A model generated the notes under the pieces. It saw nothing but the letters and a program-made list of their open reading frames with translations, had not been told where the DNA came from and searched no databases. A stretch of DNA of 64,000 bases from Halobaculum sp. MBLA0143. GTDB lineage: Archaea > Halobacteriota > Halobacteria > Halobacteriales > Haloferacaceae. Where the stretch lies: NCBI RefSeq assembly GCF_041361465.1, contig NZ_JBGKAC010000001.1, forward strand, positions 62,001-126,000, in the 5' to 3' direction. Shown in pieces: positions 17,352 through 27,553 of this stretch (position 1 is its first letter; every line of letters starts with the position of its first letter). The position numbers and the translations under genes are program-made.

Positions 17352-17424
17352 CGCCCGAGGCGGGATTTGAACCCGCGTCACGACCGTGACAGGGTCGTAT
17401 GATGGGCCACTACACCACCCGGGC
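17352..17424 (-). tRNA. tRNA-Asp (anticodon GTC)
   Basis: The 73-base gene, read on the minus strand, starts GCCCGGGTGGTGTAGTGGCC and ends with GGGTTCAAATCCC then GCCTCGGGC plus discriminator G. The seven-base acceptor stem pairs GCCCGGG with CTCGGGC (one G-T type pair), and the anticodon loop is CTGTCAC with GTC in place. No intron and no encoded CCA. Its 3' end is duplicated upstream at about 17211. Confidence 0.95.
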
Positions 17425-17685
17425 ACTTCGCATCCCTCAGTACCGCCGGGTAACTGATAAGGCTTCTTATCCGTGACGACAGTGTGGACTTTCCACACAC
17501 CGTGCCACAACCTACTTACGTCCCGACCGCCTCGGTTAGGTCGTATCGCTGCGGTTTCCCTAGCACCCCGTATCTACGGCGGTCCGCAAGCGTTAACTGC
17601 GACACCTCACAACGTCGCCGTAGCACCTCGTGCAGACTTCTCTCCACAATCCGACGGCCGACGGAGCAAACGACAGGACCGAGAC

Positions 17686-17916
17686 ATGGTAGACGTAAGC
17701 CAACACGACTTCGTGCCAGACCACACCATCCTCGACGACCCGGACGACGTCGAGGAGGTGTTAGAAGAGTACAACGTGAAGAAGACTGATCTCCCGAAGA
17801 TCAAGCGGAAGGACCCGGCGCTCCCGCGCGACGCCGAGGCGGGCGACGTGGTCCGTATCGAACGAGACTCCCGAACGACCGACACAGCAGTCGTCTACAG
17901 GCTGGTGGTCGAGTGA
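17686..17916 (+). CDS. rpoH: DNA-directed RNA polymerase subunit H
   Basis: RpoH is the archaeal equivalent of eukaryotic Rpb5 C-terminal domain. The 76-residue product shows the conserved DFVPDHTIL start, the [20 protein letters not shown] core and [23 protein letters not shown] end. It opens the RNA polymerase operon and its stop overlaps the likely GTG of rpoB2 by four bases. The 260 bases between the tRNA-Asp gene and rpoH hold the operon promoter region; I cannot pin one TATA box there. Confidence 0.96.
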   Translation: MVDVSQHDFVPDHTILDDPDDVEEVLEEYNVKKTDLPKIKRKDPALPRDAEAGDVVRIERDSRTTDTAVVYRLVVE

Positions 17917-19496
17917 CAGACAGCAACATGGATCGAGAGACACGCCGAACGGTCTCGCGTGAGTACTTCACGCAGGAACGGCTCGCAGAACACCACTTCC
18001 GGTCGTTCAACTCCTTCCTCGGCCGGGGGATGCAGGAAGTGGTCGACGAGAAGGAGACCATCGACACGGACATCGGCGACAAGGAGGGCCAGGAGCCGGT
18101 GTACGTCGAGCTGGGGGACGTGCGTGTCACGACTCCACGCGTACGTGAAGCGGACGGCTCCGAGGAACTCCTGTTCCCCCAGGAGGCGCGCCTGCGGAAC
18201 ATCACCTACGCCGCTCCGGTGTTCATGGAGATGTCCATCGTCCGCGGCGGTGAGGAGGAACCGGAGACCGTCGTCAACGAGACGGAGACGAAGGTCGGCC
18301 GGATGCCGATCATGGTCGGCTCCCAGAACTGCAACATCGCGGACTTCGACGACGACGAGCTCGTCGAGATCGGCGAGGACCCGGTCGACCCCGGCGGCTA
18401 CTTCATCGTCAACGGCTCCGAGCGCGTGCTGATGACGAGCGAGGACCTCGCGCCCAACAAGATCCTCGCGGAGTACGACTCGAAGTACGGCGACGAGATC
18501 CAGGTTGCCAAGACGTTCTCCCAGCGGCGTGGCTACCGCGCGCTCGTCCTCTGTGAGCGCAACCGAGAGGGGCTGCTGGAGGTGTCGTTCCCGTCCGTCT
18601 CCGGCTCGGTGAACTTCGTGACCCTCGTGCGGGCACTCGGCCTGGAGTCCGACGAGGAGATCGTCCACCGCGTCTCCGACGACCCGGAGATCGTGAAGTT
18701 CATGCTGGAGAACCTGGAGGAGGCCAGTGTCCAGACGGAACAGGAGGCCATCGAGACGCTGGGCGAACGCGTCGCCTCCGGCCAGGGGAAGAACTACCAG
18801 CTCAAGCGCGCCAACTACGTGATCGACCGGTACCTCCTGCCCCACCTCCACGAAGACGGGGTCGACGAGGAGGATGTCCGGATCAACAAGGCGTACTACC
18901 TCTGCCGGATGGCCGAGGCGTGTTTCGAACTCGCCTTGGACCGCCGGGAGGAGGACGACAAGGACCACTACGCCAACAAACGGCTGAAGGTCTCTGGCGA
19001 CCTGATGAAGGACCTGTTCCGGACGGCGCTCAACAAGCTGGCTCGGGACGTGAAGTACCAGCTGGAGCGTGCGAACATGCGGAACCGACAGCTCACCGTG
19101 AACACGGTCGTCCGGTCGGACGTGCTGACCGAGCGGCTGGAGCACCCGATCGCCACCGGTAACTGGGTCGGCGGTCGCTCCGGCGTCTCCCAGCTCGTCG
19201 ACCGGACGGACTACATGGGTGTGTTGTCACACCTCCGACGGCTCCGGTCGCCGTTGTCCCGCAGCCAGCCCCACTTCGAGGCGCGTGACCTCCACGCGAC
19301 CCAGTGGGGTCGGATCTGTCCCTCCGAGACGCCGGAGGGGCCGAACTGTGGGCTCGTGAAGAACTTCGCGCAGGCGATGGAGCTGTCACAGAACGTCGAG
19401 GACGAACAGGGGCTGAAACGAGAACTGGCGTCGATGGGTGTCGAGGGGATCCCCGGCATCGAGGGCGTCGAGCGGGCTGGACCCGCAGACGACTGA
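17913..19496 (+). CDS. rpoB2: DNA-directed RNA polymerase subunit B''
   Basis: The N-terminal half of the split second-largest polymerase subunit. At 527 residues it holds the protrusion, lobe and fork regions, ending with [20 protein letters not shown], the conserved fork segment. Halophiles and methanogens split B at this point. The start used is GTG 17913, coupled to rpoH; an ATG at 17928 (MDRETRR) is a credible alternative. A Glu-rich, halophilic surface is evident. The next subunit follows within six bases. Confidence 0.96.
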   Translation: MTDSNMDRETRRTVSREYFTQERLAEHHFRSFNSFLGRGMQEVVDEKETIDTDIGDKEGQEPVYVELGDVRVTTPRVREADGSEELLFPQEARLRNITYAAPVFMEMSIVRGGEEEPETVVNETETKVGRMPIMVGSQNCNIADFDDDELVEIGEDPVDPGGYFIVNGSERVLMTSEDLAPNKILAEYDSKYGDEIQVAKTFSQRRGYRALVLCERNREGLLEVSFPSVSGSVNFVTLVRALGLESDEEIVHRVSDDPEIVKFMLENLEEASVQTEQEAIETLGERVASGQGKNYQLKRANYVIDRYLLPHLHEDGVDEEDVRINKAYYLCRMAEACFELALDRREEDDKDHYANKRLKVSGDLMKDLFRTALNKLARDVKYQLERANMRNRQLTVNTVVRSDVLTERLEHPIATGNWVGGRSGVSQLVDRTDYMGVLSHLRRLRSPLSRSQPHFEARDLHATQWGRICPSETPEGPNCGLVKNFAQAMELSQNVEDEQGLKRELASMGVEGIPGIEGVERAGPADD

Positions 19497-19502
19497 CAAC
19501 AC

Positions 19503-21329
19503 ATGGCACAGGCACAAGACGCGAAAGTGTACGTCAACGGGAGTCTGGTCGGTACACACCCGGACCCCCACCAACTGGCAGAACAGATCCGCGAGGCGCG
19601 CCGGCGTGGCGACGTCTCGGACATGGTGAACGTCTCGGTGAAGGAACGCACCGGCGAGGTGATCGTCAACGCAGACGCCGGGCGGGCGCGGCGCCCGCTG
19701 ATCGTCGTCCAGGACGGCGAGCCGTTGCTGGACGAGGAACACGTCCGGGCGCTGGAAGACCAGGAGATCGACTTCCAGGATCTCGTCCAGGCGGGTGTCG
19801 TGGAGTTCATCGACGCCGAGGAGGAGGAGGACATCCTCGTCGCCGTCGACGAGGAAGACGTGACACCCGACACGACCCACCTGGAGATCGACCCGCAGCT
19901 GATCTTCGGGATCGGCGCCGGGATGATCCCGTACCCGGAGCACAACGCCAGTCCACGGATCACGATGGGGGCGGGGATGATGAAGCAGTCGCTGGGGCTG
20001 CCGGCCGCCAACTACCGCATCCGGCCGGACACGCGCCAGCACCTCCTCCACTACCCCCAGCTGTCGATGGTGAAGACCCAGACGACCGAACAGATCGGCT
20101 TCGACGAGCGGCCGGCGGCCCAGAACTTCGTCGTCGCGGTCATGTCCTACGAGGGGTTCAACATCGAGGACGCCCTCGTGATGAACAAGGGGTCGGTCGA
20201 CCGCGCGATGGCGCGGTCGCACTTCTTCCGGACGTACGAGGGTGAGGAACGACGCTACCCCGGCGGCCAGGAGGACCGGTTCGAACTGCCCTCCCAGGAC
20301 GTACGCGGCGCTCGCGGCGAAGACGCCTACACCCACCTGGACGAGGACGGGCTCGTCAACCCGGAGACGAAGGTAGACGAGAACTCCGTCCTGCTCGGCA
20401 AGACCTCCCCGCCTCGGTTCCTCGAAGAGCCGGACGACATGGGCGGGCTCTCTCCGCAGAAGCGCCGGGAGACCAGCGTGACGATGCGGTCGGGCGAGTC
20501 CGGCGTCGTCGACACGGTCACCCTGATGGAGGGTGAAGACGGCTCCAAGCTGTCGAAGGTGTCCGTCCGCGACGAGCGGATCCCGGAGCTCGGCGACAAG
20601 TTCGCCTCCCGACACGGTCAGAAGGGGGTCGTCGGCCACCTCGCTCAGCAGGAGGACATGCCGTTCACGGAGGAGGGCGTGGTGCCGGACCTGATCCTCA
20701 ACCCGCACGCGCTCCCGTCGCGGATGACGGTCGGTCACGTGCTGGAGATGCTGGGCGGCAAGGTCGGCTCGCTGCGCGGCTCGCGTGTCGACGGCACCCC
20801 GTTCCAGGGTGAGGAAGAAGAGGAACTCCGTGGCGCCTTGGAGGACCACGGGTTCGAGTCGTCCGGCAAGGAAGTGATGTACTCCGGCGTCACCGGGGAG
20901 AAGATCGAGGCGGACATCTTCGTCGGCACCATCTTCTACCACAAGCTGTACCACATGGTGTCGAACAAGCTCCACGCCCGGTCGCGGGGGCCGGTCCAAG
21001 TGCTCACCCGACAGCCGACCGAGGGGCGCGCCCGCGAGGGTGGGCTCCGTGTCGGGGAGATGGAACGCGAAGTGCTGATCGGTCACGGGGCGGCGATGGC
21101 GCTGAAAGAACGGCTGCTGGACTCCTCGGACAAGGAGACCGTCTACGTCAGCGAGGAGACGGGGATGGTCGCCGTGGAGGACGTCGAGCAACGCCGGATC
21201 TACGACCCGGTCAGCGGCAACGAAGACGACATCCACGAACTGGAGATCAGCTACGCCTTCAAGCTCCTCTTAGACGAGATGAAGGCGCTCGGCATCCGAC
21301 CGAAGCTCGAACTCGAGGACGCAGTCTGA
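19503..21329 (+). CDS. rpoB1: DNA-directed RNA polymerase subunit B'
   Basis: The C-terminal half of the second-largest subunit, 608 residues. It contains the catalytic hybrid-binding and wall regions (NQ-type motif region [33 protein letters not shown], which lines the active site), and ends with the clamp-anchor segment [20 protein letters not shown]. The order B''-B'-A'-A'' is the standard archaeal polymerase operon. No insertion or intein is seen. Confidence 0.97.
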   Translation: MAQAQDAKVYVNGSLVGTHPDPHQLAEQIREARRRGDVSDMVNVSVKERTGEVIVNADAGRARRPLIVVQDGEPLLDEEHVRALEDQEIDFQDLVQAGVVEFIDAEEEEDILVAVDEEDVTPDTTHLEIDPQLIFGIGAGMIPYPEHNASPRITMGAGMMKQSLGLPAANYRIRPDTRQHLLHYPQLSMVKTQTTEQIGFDERPAAQNFVVAVMSYEGFNIEDALVMNKGSVDRAMARSHFFRTYEGEERRYPGGQEDRFELPSQDVRGARGEDAYTHLDEDGLVNPETKVDENSVLLGKTSPPRFLEEPDDMGGLSPQKRRETSVTMRSGESGVVDTVTLMEGEDGSKLSKVSVRDERIPELGDKFASRHGQKGVVGHLAQQEDMPFTEEGVVPDLILNPHALPSRMTVGHVLEMLGGKVGSLRGSRVDGTPFQGEEEEELRGALEDHGFESSGKEVMYSGVTGEKIEADIFVGTIFYHKLYHMVSNKLHARSRGPVQVLTRQPTEGRAREGGLRVGEMEREVLIGHGAAMALKERLLDSSDKETVYVSEETGMVAVEDVEQRRIYDPVSGNEDDIHELEISYAFKLLLDEMKALGIRPKLELEDAV

Positions 21330-21332
21330 CAC

Positions 21333-24260
21333 ATGGCAGGACAAACACCAAAGGAGATCGGCGGGATCAGTTTCGGGCTGATGGACCCGGAGACGTACCG
21401 GGACATGTCGGCGACGAAGGTGATCACCGCGGACACGTACGACGACGACGGCTACCCGATCGACATGGGGCTGATGGACCCCCGACTCGGGGTCATCGAC
21501 CCCGGACTGGAGTGTCGCACCTGCGGCAAACACTCCGGCTCGTGTAACGGCCACTTCGGCCACATCGAGCTCGCGGCGCCGGTGATCCACGTCGGCTTCA
21601 CGAAGCTCATCCGGCGGCTGCTCCGCGCGACCTGTCGGGAGTGTGGCCAGATCGCGCTGATGGACGACGACAAGGAGAAGTACCGCGACAAGCTCGACCG
21701 GACGGCTGATCTGGGCGGCGACACGATGGACGTGCTCAAGAGCGCCGTCCGAGAGGCTCGCAAGGCCGACCGGTGTCCCCACTGTGGCGAAGAACAGGCG
21801 GACATCAAACACGAGAAGCCGACGACCTACTACGAGGTCCAGGACGTGTTGTCGGGCGAGTACTCGGAGCTGATCGCCGAGGCGATGCAGCCCGGCGAGG
21901 ACTCCGACGGCACCTCTCCGCACGACCTCGCAGAGGAGACTGGAATCGCCCTGGACCGGATCAACCAGATCATGTCCGGGGAGTTCCGCCCCCGGGAGGA
22001 CGACCGGAAGGCCATCGAGAAGGCGTTGGACGTCGACCTCACGGAGGAGGACATGAACAAGCTGATGGCCTCGGACATCCGCGACTGGTTCGAGGACATC
22101 CCGGGCGAGGACATCGAGGCCATCGGCGTCGACCCCGACCAGGCCCGGCCCGAGTGGATGATCCTGACGGTGCTGCCGGTGCCGCCGGTGACGGCGCGAC
22201 CGTCGATCACGCTGGACAACGGCCAGCGTTCCGAAGACGACCTCACCCACAAGCTGGTGGACATCATCCGGATCAACCAACGGTTCATGGAGAACCGTGA
22301 GGCCGGCGCTCCCCAGCTCATCATCGAGGACCTCTGGGAGCTGCTCCAGTACCACGTCACGACGTTCATCGACAACGAGATCAGTGGGACGCCGCCGGCG
22401 CGCCACCGCTCCGGCCGCCCGCTGAAGACGCTGTCCCAGCGGCTGAAGGGGAAGGAGGGTCGGTTCCGTGGCTCCCTGTCCGGCAAGCGGGTGAACTTCT
22501 CCGCCCGGACCGTCATCAGCCCGGACCCGACGCTGTCGCTGAACGAGGTCGGGGTGCCCGAACGGGTCGCCGAGGAGATGACCCAGACGATGAACGTCTC
22601 CGAGCGCAACCTGGATCAGGCACGACAGTACGTCTCCAACGGGCCCGAGGCACACCCCGGTGCCAACTACGTGAAGCGGCCGGACGGCCGGCGGCTGAAG
22701 GTGACGGAGAAGAACTGCGAGGAGCTGGCAGAGAAGGTCGAGGCCGGCTGGGAGGTGAACCGTCACCTCGTGGACGGTGACATCGTGATCTTCAACCGCC
22801 AGCCGTCGCTCCACCGGATGTCGATTATGGCCCACGAGGTCGTGGTGATGCCGTACAAGACGTTCCGGCTGAACACGACCGTCTGTCCGCCGTACAACGC
22901 GGACTTCGACGGCGACGAGATGAACATGCACGCGCTCCAGAACGAGGAGGCGCGTGCGGAAGCCCGTGTCCTGATGCGCGTCCAAGAACAGATGCTGTCG
23001 CCGCGGTTCGGCGAGAACATCATCGGCGCGATCCAGGACCACATCTCCGGGATGTACCTCCTCACCCACGACAACCCCCAGTTCAACGAGACACAGGCGT
23101 TGGACCTGCTCCGGCAGACCTCCATCGACGAGCTGCCGGCGCCGGACGGGGAAGACGAGGAGACCGGTCGGCCGTACTGGACCGGCCAGACGATCTTCTC
23201 ACAGCTCCTCCCGGACGACCTGGACCTGGAGTTCGTCTCCGAGGCGGGCGACGATGTCGTCATCGAGGACGGCGAACTGAAGCAGGGGACCATCGACTCC
23301 GCGGGCGTGGGCGACTTCGGCAGCGACATCGTCGACACCCTGACCAAGGTGTACTCGAAGACCCGCGCTCGGGTGTTCGTCAACGAGGTCGCCGCGCTGG
23401 CGATGCGGACGATCATGCACTTCGGCTTCTCCATCGGGATCGACGACGAGTCGCTCCCGCCGGAGGCGGACGCCCAGATCGACGAGGCGATCCAGAACTC
23501 CCGCGACCGGGTGAACGAGCTGATCGAGACGTACGAGAACGACGAGATCGACTCGCTGCCCGGCCGGACAGTCGACGAGACGCTGGAGATGAAGGTGATG
23601 CAGACGCTGTCGCAGGCGCGTGACTCCGCCGGCGACATCGCCGAGGACTACCTCGACGAGGAGAACCCGGCGATCATCATGGCCGCCTCCGGCGCGCGTG
23701 GGTCGATGCTGAACCTCACGCAGATGGCCGGGCTGGTCGGCCAGCAGTCCGTCTCCGGCGAACGGATCAACCGTGGCTACGAGAACCGGACGCTGTCGCA
23801 CTTCCCGGAACACGACCTGTCGGCGGACGCCCACGGGTTCGTGGAGAACTCCTACCGCTCGGGCCTGTCGCCCAAGGAGTTCTTCTTCCACGCGATGGGT
23901 GGCCGCGAGGGGCTGGTCGACACGGCCGTCCGGACCTCGAAGTCCGGCTACCTCCAGCGCCGGCTGATCAACGCGTTGTCGGAGCTGGAGGCGCAGTACG
24001 ACGGCACCGTCCGGAACACCTCCGGGACGGTCGTCCAGTTCGAGTTCGGCGAGGACGGCACCTCGCCGGTGAAGGTGTCCTCCTCGGAGGAGGGTGACAT
24101 CGACGTCGACCAGATCGCAGAGCGGATCGTCGACGCGGAGTTCGAGTCCGAGGCGGACAAAGAACGGTTCATCGGCAGCCGCGAACCGCCGACGAACCTC
24201 TCGGAGTACGCCGGCCCGGGCCTCGACAAGGCCGGCACGGGGGTGGGCTCGGATGACTGA
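21333..24260 (+). CDS. rpoA1: DNA-directed RNA polymerase subunit A'
   Basis: The N-terminal two-thirds of the largest subunit, 975 residues. It carries the clamp zinc knuckle ([20 protein letters not shown]), a second Cys pair (CRECGQ and CPHCGEE) and the catalytic [12 protein letters not shown] with its three magnesium-binding aspartates. Bridge-helix and trigger-loop-preceding regions follow, including [17 protein letters not shown]. The end GSDD overlaps the start of rpoA2 by eight bases. An acidic insertion around residues 160-225 is haloarchaea-like. Confidence 0.97.
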   Translation: MAGQTPKEIGGISFGLMDPETYRDMSATKVITADTYDDDGYPIDMGLMDPRLGVIDPGLECRTCGKHSGSCNGHFGHIELAAPVIHVGFTKLIRRLLRATCRECGQIALMDDDKEKYRDKLDRTADLGGDTMDVLKSAVREARKADRCPHCGEEQADIKHEKPTTYYEVQDVLSGEYSELIAEAMQPGEDSDGTSPHDLAEETGIALDRINQIMSGEFRPREDDRKAIEKALDVDLTEEDMNKLMASDIRDWFEDIPGEDIEAIGVDPDQARPEWMILTVLPVPPVTARPSITLDNGQRSEDDLTHKLVDIIRINQRFMENREAGAPQLIIEDLWELLQYHVTTFIDNEISGTPPARHRSGRPLKTLSQRLKGKEGRFRGSLSGKRVNFSARTVISPDPTLSLNEVGVPERVAEEMTQTMNVSERNLDQARQYVSNGPEAHPGANYVKRPDGRRLKVTEKNCEELAEKVEAGWEVNRHLVDGDIVIFNRQPSLHRMSIMAHEVVVMPYKTFRLNTTVCPPYNADFDGDEMNMHALQNEEARAEARVLMRVQEQMLSPRFGENIIGAIQDHISGMYLLTHDNPQFNETQALDLLRQTSIDELPAPDGEDEETGRPYWTGQTIFSQLLPDDLDLEFVSEAGDDVVIEDGELKQGTIDSAGVGDFGSDIVDTLTKVYSKTRARVFVNEVAALAMRTIMHFGFSIGIDDESLPPEADAQIDEAIQNSRDRVNELIETYENDEIDSLPGRTVDETLEMKVMQTLSQARDSAGDIAEDYLDEENPAIIMAASGARGSMLNLTQMAGLVGQQSVSGERINRGYENRTLSHFPEHDLSADAHGFVENSYRSGLSPKEFFFHAMGGREGLVDTAVRTSKSGYLQRRLINALSELEAQYDGTVRNTSGTVVQFEFGEDGTSPVKVSSSEEGDIDVDQIAERIVDAEFESEADKERFIGSREPPTNLSEYAGPGLDKAGTGVGSDD

Positions 24261-26085
24261 CCCCGCCGCCGACCGCTACGACCACGTCGACGAGGAGGTC
24301 GAACTCGTCGTCGAGGACACGGAGCTCCCCCGTCGCCTGAAGGATCAGGTGTACGAGACCATCGAGGACCGCGAGGGCGTCACCACGGAAGAGGCCGACG
24401 AGATCGCCCAGGCGACGGAGTCGCGGTACGTCGACACGCGTGTCGACCCGTTGGACCCCGTCGGCACCGTCAGCGCACAGAGCATCGGGGAACCCGGGAC
24501 GCAGATGTCGATCCCGCACGACGAGCGTGTCGTCGTCCGTCGCGGCGGGCAGACCGACGTGACGGCAATCGGCCCGTTGGTCGACGAGGTCGTCGCGTCC
24601 AACGAGTCGCGCACGGTCGACGACCACGAGGTCGCGCTCGCGCCAGACTCGCTGGAAGTGCCGAGTCTCCGTCCTGACGGGACGCTGACTTGGAAGACGG
24701 TCGAAGAAGTAAGCCGCCACGACGCGCCGGCGGAACTGCTGGAGTTCGAACTGGCGTCCGGTCGGTCCGTCCGCGCGACGAAGGCGCACTCGTTCGTCGT
24801 CGAGCGTGACGACGAGATCGTCCCGATCCGCGGCGACGAACTCGAAGTCGGAGCCGAGCTTCCCGTCACAGGCGAGTTCGACTCCGAGACGGACTCTGTC
24901 GGTCTCGACGCCTTCGAGACGGTCGCCACAGATGGTGCGGGCGCGGTCGCGGTTTCCGAGACCGACGAGATCCGCGGCGATGTCGACTGGGACCGGATCA
25001 CGAACATCCGCACGGTCGAGACGGAGTACGACTACGTCTACGACTTCTCCGTCGCCGGACTGGAGACGTTCACGACGGCCGAGGGTGTCGTGACCCACAA
25101 CACGATGAACACGTTCCACTTCGCGGGCGTCGCGGAGATGGACGTGACCCAGGGGCTGCCCCGACTGATCGAGCTCGTGGACGCCCGGAAGGAGCCGGAC
25201 ACGCCGGTGATGGTGGTCCGGCTGGAGGGTGAGTACGCGGAAAACCGCGAGAAGGCCCACGAGGTCGTCTGGCAGATCGAGGCGACGAAGATCCTCGCAC
25301 TGGGCGACGTGTCCACGAACGTCGCGGACATGCGGGTGTCCGTCGACCTGAACGAGGAGACGTTGTTGGAACGGTGGCCGACCCACGACGACGCGACGGA
25401 GGTCGCGGGGATGATCGCCGAGACGATCGAGTCGAACCTGGGCGTCGAGACGGTCCAGCGCGGCACGGTCGTCCAGTTCGGTCCGGACGAACCCAGCTAC
25501 CGGGAACTGCTCCAGTTGGTCGAACAGCTCCGGGAGATCACGTTCAAGGGGATCGAAGAGGTCTCCCGCGTGGTCATCCGGAAGGAGGAGGCCGAAGACG
25601 GCGGCGACGAGGAGTTCGTCCTCTACACGGAGGGGTCGGCGTTCAGCGACGCGTTGGAGATCGAGGGCGTCGACGCCTCCCGGACGACGTGTAACAACAT
25701 CCACGAGATCTACCGGACGCTGGGCGTGGAGGCTGCACGGGAGTCCATCATCGACGAGACGATGGACACCCTGGAAGAGCAGGGGCTGGGCGACGTGAAC
25801 GTCCGCCACCTGATGCTCGTCGCGGACATCATGACGAACCAGGGGACGGTAGAGTCCATCGGTCGTCACGGGATCTCCGGGTCGAAGGAGTCCGTCCTCG
25901 CGCGGGCGGCGTTCGAGGTGACGGTCAACCACCTGCTCGACGCCGCGATCCAGGGCGAGGTGGACGACTTAGACGGCGTGATCGAGAACGTGATCGCCGG
26001 CAAGCCGGTCGCCATCGGCACCGGCGACGTCGACCTCCGGATGGGGTCGACCGGCGACGTAACACAGCCGTCGGCGGACGACTGA
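24253..26085 (+). CDS. rpoA2: DNA-directed RNA polymerase subunit A'' precursor with mini-intein
   Basis: The C-terminal part of the largest subunit. The precursor is 610 residues; removing a 198-residue intein (Ser86-Asn283) leaves a 412-residue subunit, the usual size. The host sequence [16 protein letters not shown] is interrupted exactly before [18 protein letters not shown], the trigger-loop segment essential for catalysis. Splicing is therefore required for a working polymerase. The start overlaps rpoA1 by eight bases, and nusA follows about 100 bases downstream. Confidence 0.96.
   Translation: MTDPAADRYDHVDEEVELVVEDTELPRRLKDQVYETIEDREGVTTEEADEIAQATESRYVDTRVDPLDPVGTVSAQSIGEPGTQMSIPHDERVVVRRGGQTDVTAIGPLVDEVVASNESRTVDDHEVALAPDSLEVPSLRPDGTLTWKTVEEVSRHDAPAELLEFELASGRSVRATKAHSFVVERDDEIVPIRGDELEVGAELPVTGEFDSETDSVGLDAFETVATDGAGAVAVSETDEIRGDVDWDRITNIRTVETEYDYVYDFSVAGLETFTTAEGVVTHNTMNTFHFAGVAEMDVTQGLPRLIELVDARKEPDTPVMVVRLEGEYAENREKAHEVVWQIEATKILALGDVSTNVADMRVSVDLNEETLLERWPTHDDATEVAGMIAETIESNLGVETVQRGTVVQFGPDEPSYRELLQLVEQLREITFKGIEEVSRVVIRKEEAEDGGDEEFVLYTEGSAFSDALEIEGVDASRTTCNNIHEIYRTLGVEAARESIIDETMDTLEEQGLGDVNVRHLMLVADIMTNQGTVESIGRHGISGSKESVLARAAFEVTVNHLLDAAIQGEVDDLDGVIENVIAGKPVAIGTGDVDLRMGSTGDVTQPSADD
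24508..25101 (+). mobile_element. In-frame mini-intein inside rpoA2 (trigger-loop site)
   Basis: The 198-residue insert begins with Ser ([14 protein letters not shown]) in block A. It has block B with the TxxH motif ([10 protein letters not shown], His at intein residue 94) and block F ([17 protein letters not shown]), and ends GVVTHN before a Thr of the host. All splicing residues (Ser1, Thr-x-x-His, His-Asn, +1 Thr) are present. Between blocks B and F there is only about 80 residues, with no LAGLIDADG-type endonuclease, so it can splice but probably no longer home. Base composition does not stand out from the host gene, suggesting long residence. Confidence 0.92.
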
Positions 26086-26185
26086 CGCGGGTCGGGTCGG
26101 CCTCGCCCGGCCACTTCCGTGACGAACAGCCACACAGACACACGCGATTCCGTTCACTCACAGTTCACTCTCAGTCTCACCGACC

Positions 26186-26605
26186 ATGCGCATCGAACTC
26201 ACCGACGAGGCCCGACGGTACGCGAGCCGCTTCGCCGACGTGACCGGCGTGACGCCGAACGACTGTCTCGTCCGCGAGGACGGCGACCGACTGGTGGTAG
26301 TCGTCCCGGCCGGACAGAAGGGCGAGGCGGTCGGCCCGGCGGGTGCGACCGTCGCCCGGGCGGAGGAGCTGCTGTCGACGGAGATCGACGTGGTGGAAGA
26401 CGCCGAGACGGCGGCGGCGTTCGTCGCCAACGCGCTGGCGCCCGCGGCAGTCCGGGGCGTCACCGTCTCCAGCCAGGGGGTGGCGTTCGCGGAGGTACGA
26501 CCGGCAGACCGTGGCGTCGCCATCGGCGAGGACGGCCGGACCATCGAGATGGCCAGAGAGCTCGTCGCGCGTCACCACGACGTGGACGACGTGGAGTTGG
26601 CGTGA
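26186..26605 (+). CDS. nusA: NusA-like transcription termination/antitermination factor
   Basis: A 139-residue archaeal NusA consisting of two KH domains only. The first holds VPAGQKGEAVGPAGATVARA (GxxG-type loop) and the second ADRGVAIGEDGRTIEMARELV. It lacks the N-terminal and S1 domains of bacterial NusA, as is normal for archaea. It closes the polymerase operon. In most haloarchaea rps12 and rps7 follow immediately; here the next gene is an unrelated one on the other strand. Confidence 0.92.
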   Translation: MRIELTDEARRYASRFADVTGVTPNDCLVREDGDRLVVVVPAGQKGEAVGPAGATVARAEELLSTEIDVVEDAETAAAFVANALAPAAVRGVTVSSQGVAFAEVRPADRGVAIGEDGRTIEMARELVARHHDVDDVELA

Positions 26606-26619
26606 GACCACCTGCGCTG

Positions 26620-27042
26620 TCAGAAGTAGAGCCCGACGAACGCCACCCCGCCGCCCAGCAGCCCGAGCGCGTCGACGAGCACGGACTGGCGGTGGTGGCG
26701 TTCGTCGGCCGCTTCCTCGGCGAACGCCGGGGCGAGCCGGACGCTGGCGTAGCCGGCGGCGGCGACGGCGACGAGCCCCGCGAGGACGGAGACCACGACG
26801 AACGTGTCGAACCCGTCCAACAGACCGACGGTGACGACCGCGAGCGTGCCGACGGCGCTCGACGCGAAGCCGAACTGGTACTGTCGCGGAAACAGATCCG
26901 CTAGCACCTCTCGGGCGGACTCGCGGGCGAGGAGGTCGAACGACCGCGGCACCGCGAGAAACGAGAGAGCGAGCGTCGCGCCGAGCCAGAGCCCGAAGGC
27001 GAGCCCGGCGACCAGTCGCGCGAGCGAGGCCAGCGTCTCCAT
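26620..27042 (-). CDS. DUF4149-like membrane protein
   Basis: A 140-residue protein with four hydrophobic helices (about residues 5-30, 55-77, 80-100 and 120-140). The first contains FGLWLGATLALSFLAVPRSF, resembling the DUF4149/TMEM205 family start. Function unknown. The ATG at 27042 is chosen over an upstream one because the added residues are Arg-rich and non-membrane. It converges on nusA. Confidence 0.75.
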   Translation of the reverse strand: METLASLARLVAGLAFGLWLGATLALSFLAVPRSFDLLARESAREVLADLFPRQYQFGFASSAVGTLAVVTVGLLDGFDTFVVVSVLAGLVAVAAAGYASVRLAPAFAEEAADERHHRQSVLVDALGLLGGGVAFVGLYF

Positions 27043-27123
27043 GTCCGCCCGTCCGGCCGGCCGGCGCTTCAACGTCCCGCTTCCGACGCGGTCAGGCCGC
27101 CGGAGGGGGGCGGAGCGTCCGTC

Positions 27124-27318
27124 TCAGCGCCCGCGCTGGAACACGCCCTGCGCGCTCGGGCGGTCGGTCGCCTCGTGCGTCTCTCCGGCGTGTCCCTCCG
27201 TCTCCTCGGTCTCCTCCGACGGCGTCTCTGCCGGTGGCCCACGGGTGAACACACCCTGTGCAGTCACTGTCTCTCGTCGGTGCCGTTCCGTGTCGTCCGC
27301 GTCCGTGTTGTCTGTCAT
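27124..27318 (-). CDS. Small acidic protein with two AQGVFxRG motifs
   Basis: A 64-residue hydrophilic protein beginning MTDNTDADDTERHRRETV. It carries the motif AQGVF-x-RG twice: TAQGVFTRGPP near the middle and SAQGVFQRGR at the very C-terminus, separated by a Glu/Thr-rich spacer. The repeated motif argues for real coding and a repeated binding function. No known family is recognised. Two palindromes lie upstream (27353-27369 and 27411-27426). Confidence 0.6.
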   Translation of the reverse strand: MTDNTDADDTERHRRETVTAQGVFTRGPPAETPSEETEETEGHAGETHEATDRPSAQGVFQRGR

Positions 27319-27352
27319 CGTTGGGGCGAGTGGGCACGGGCTCCCGCGGCCC

Positions 27353-27369
27353 GTGTTACTCTGTAACAC
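27353..27369. promoter_or_regulatory. Perfect palindrome GTGTTAC-TCT-GTAACAC
   Basis: Seven-base perfect arms separated by three bases, 35 bases upstream of the small AQGVFxRG protein gene. It sits either just upstream of that gene's TATA region or, if the TATA-like GTTTATTATC (about 27387-27396, minus strand) is used, within its 5' leader. An operator or a short RNA hairpin are both possible. Confidence 0.55.
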
Positions 27370-27410
27370 AGCGCACGCGCTACAGGATAATAAACTCACT
27401 GGCGAGTACC

Positions 27411-27426
27411 CAATCTTGCGAGATTG
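27411..27426. promoter_or_regulatory. Perfect palindrome CAATCT-TGCG-AGATTG
   Basis: Six-base perfect arms with a self-complementary-like TGCG centre, in the AT-rich gap between two divergent genes (27318 minus and 27554 plus). A regulator-binding site for either gene is plausible. Confidence 0.5.
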
Positions 27427-27553
27427 ACCCGTTTGTGCTGTCTGCATAACTTTCGGCCCAAATTAGGATGAACGGGATAGACGCAATTGATCGATCCGCT
27501 GATCGACCTACCGCTCCGACAGATTTTTTTTACCGGCTGCCTGACTGGCGACC

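Noticed and set aside
21270-23069. 599-codon frame antisense to rpoA1
   Set aside because: Shadow of a GC-rich gene; no start signal, no recognisable domain.
24508-25101. Possible frameshifted pseudogene or domain insertion in rpoA2
   Set aside because: The insert is in frame and carries all intein splicing blocks at both borders.
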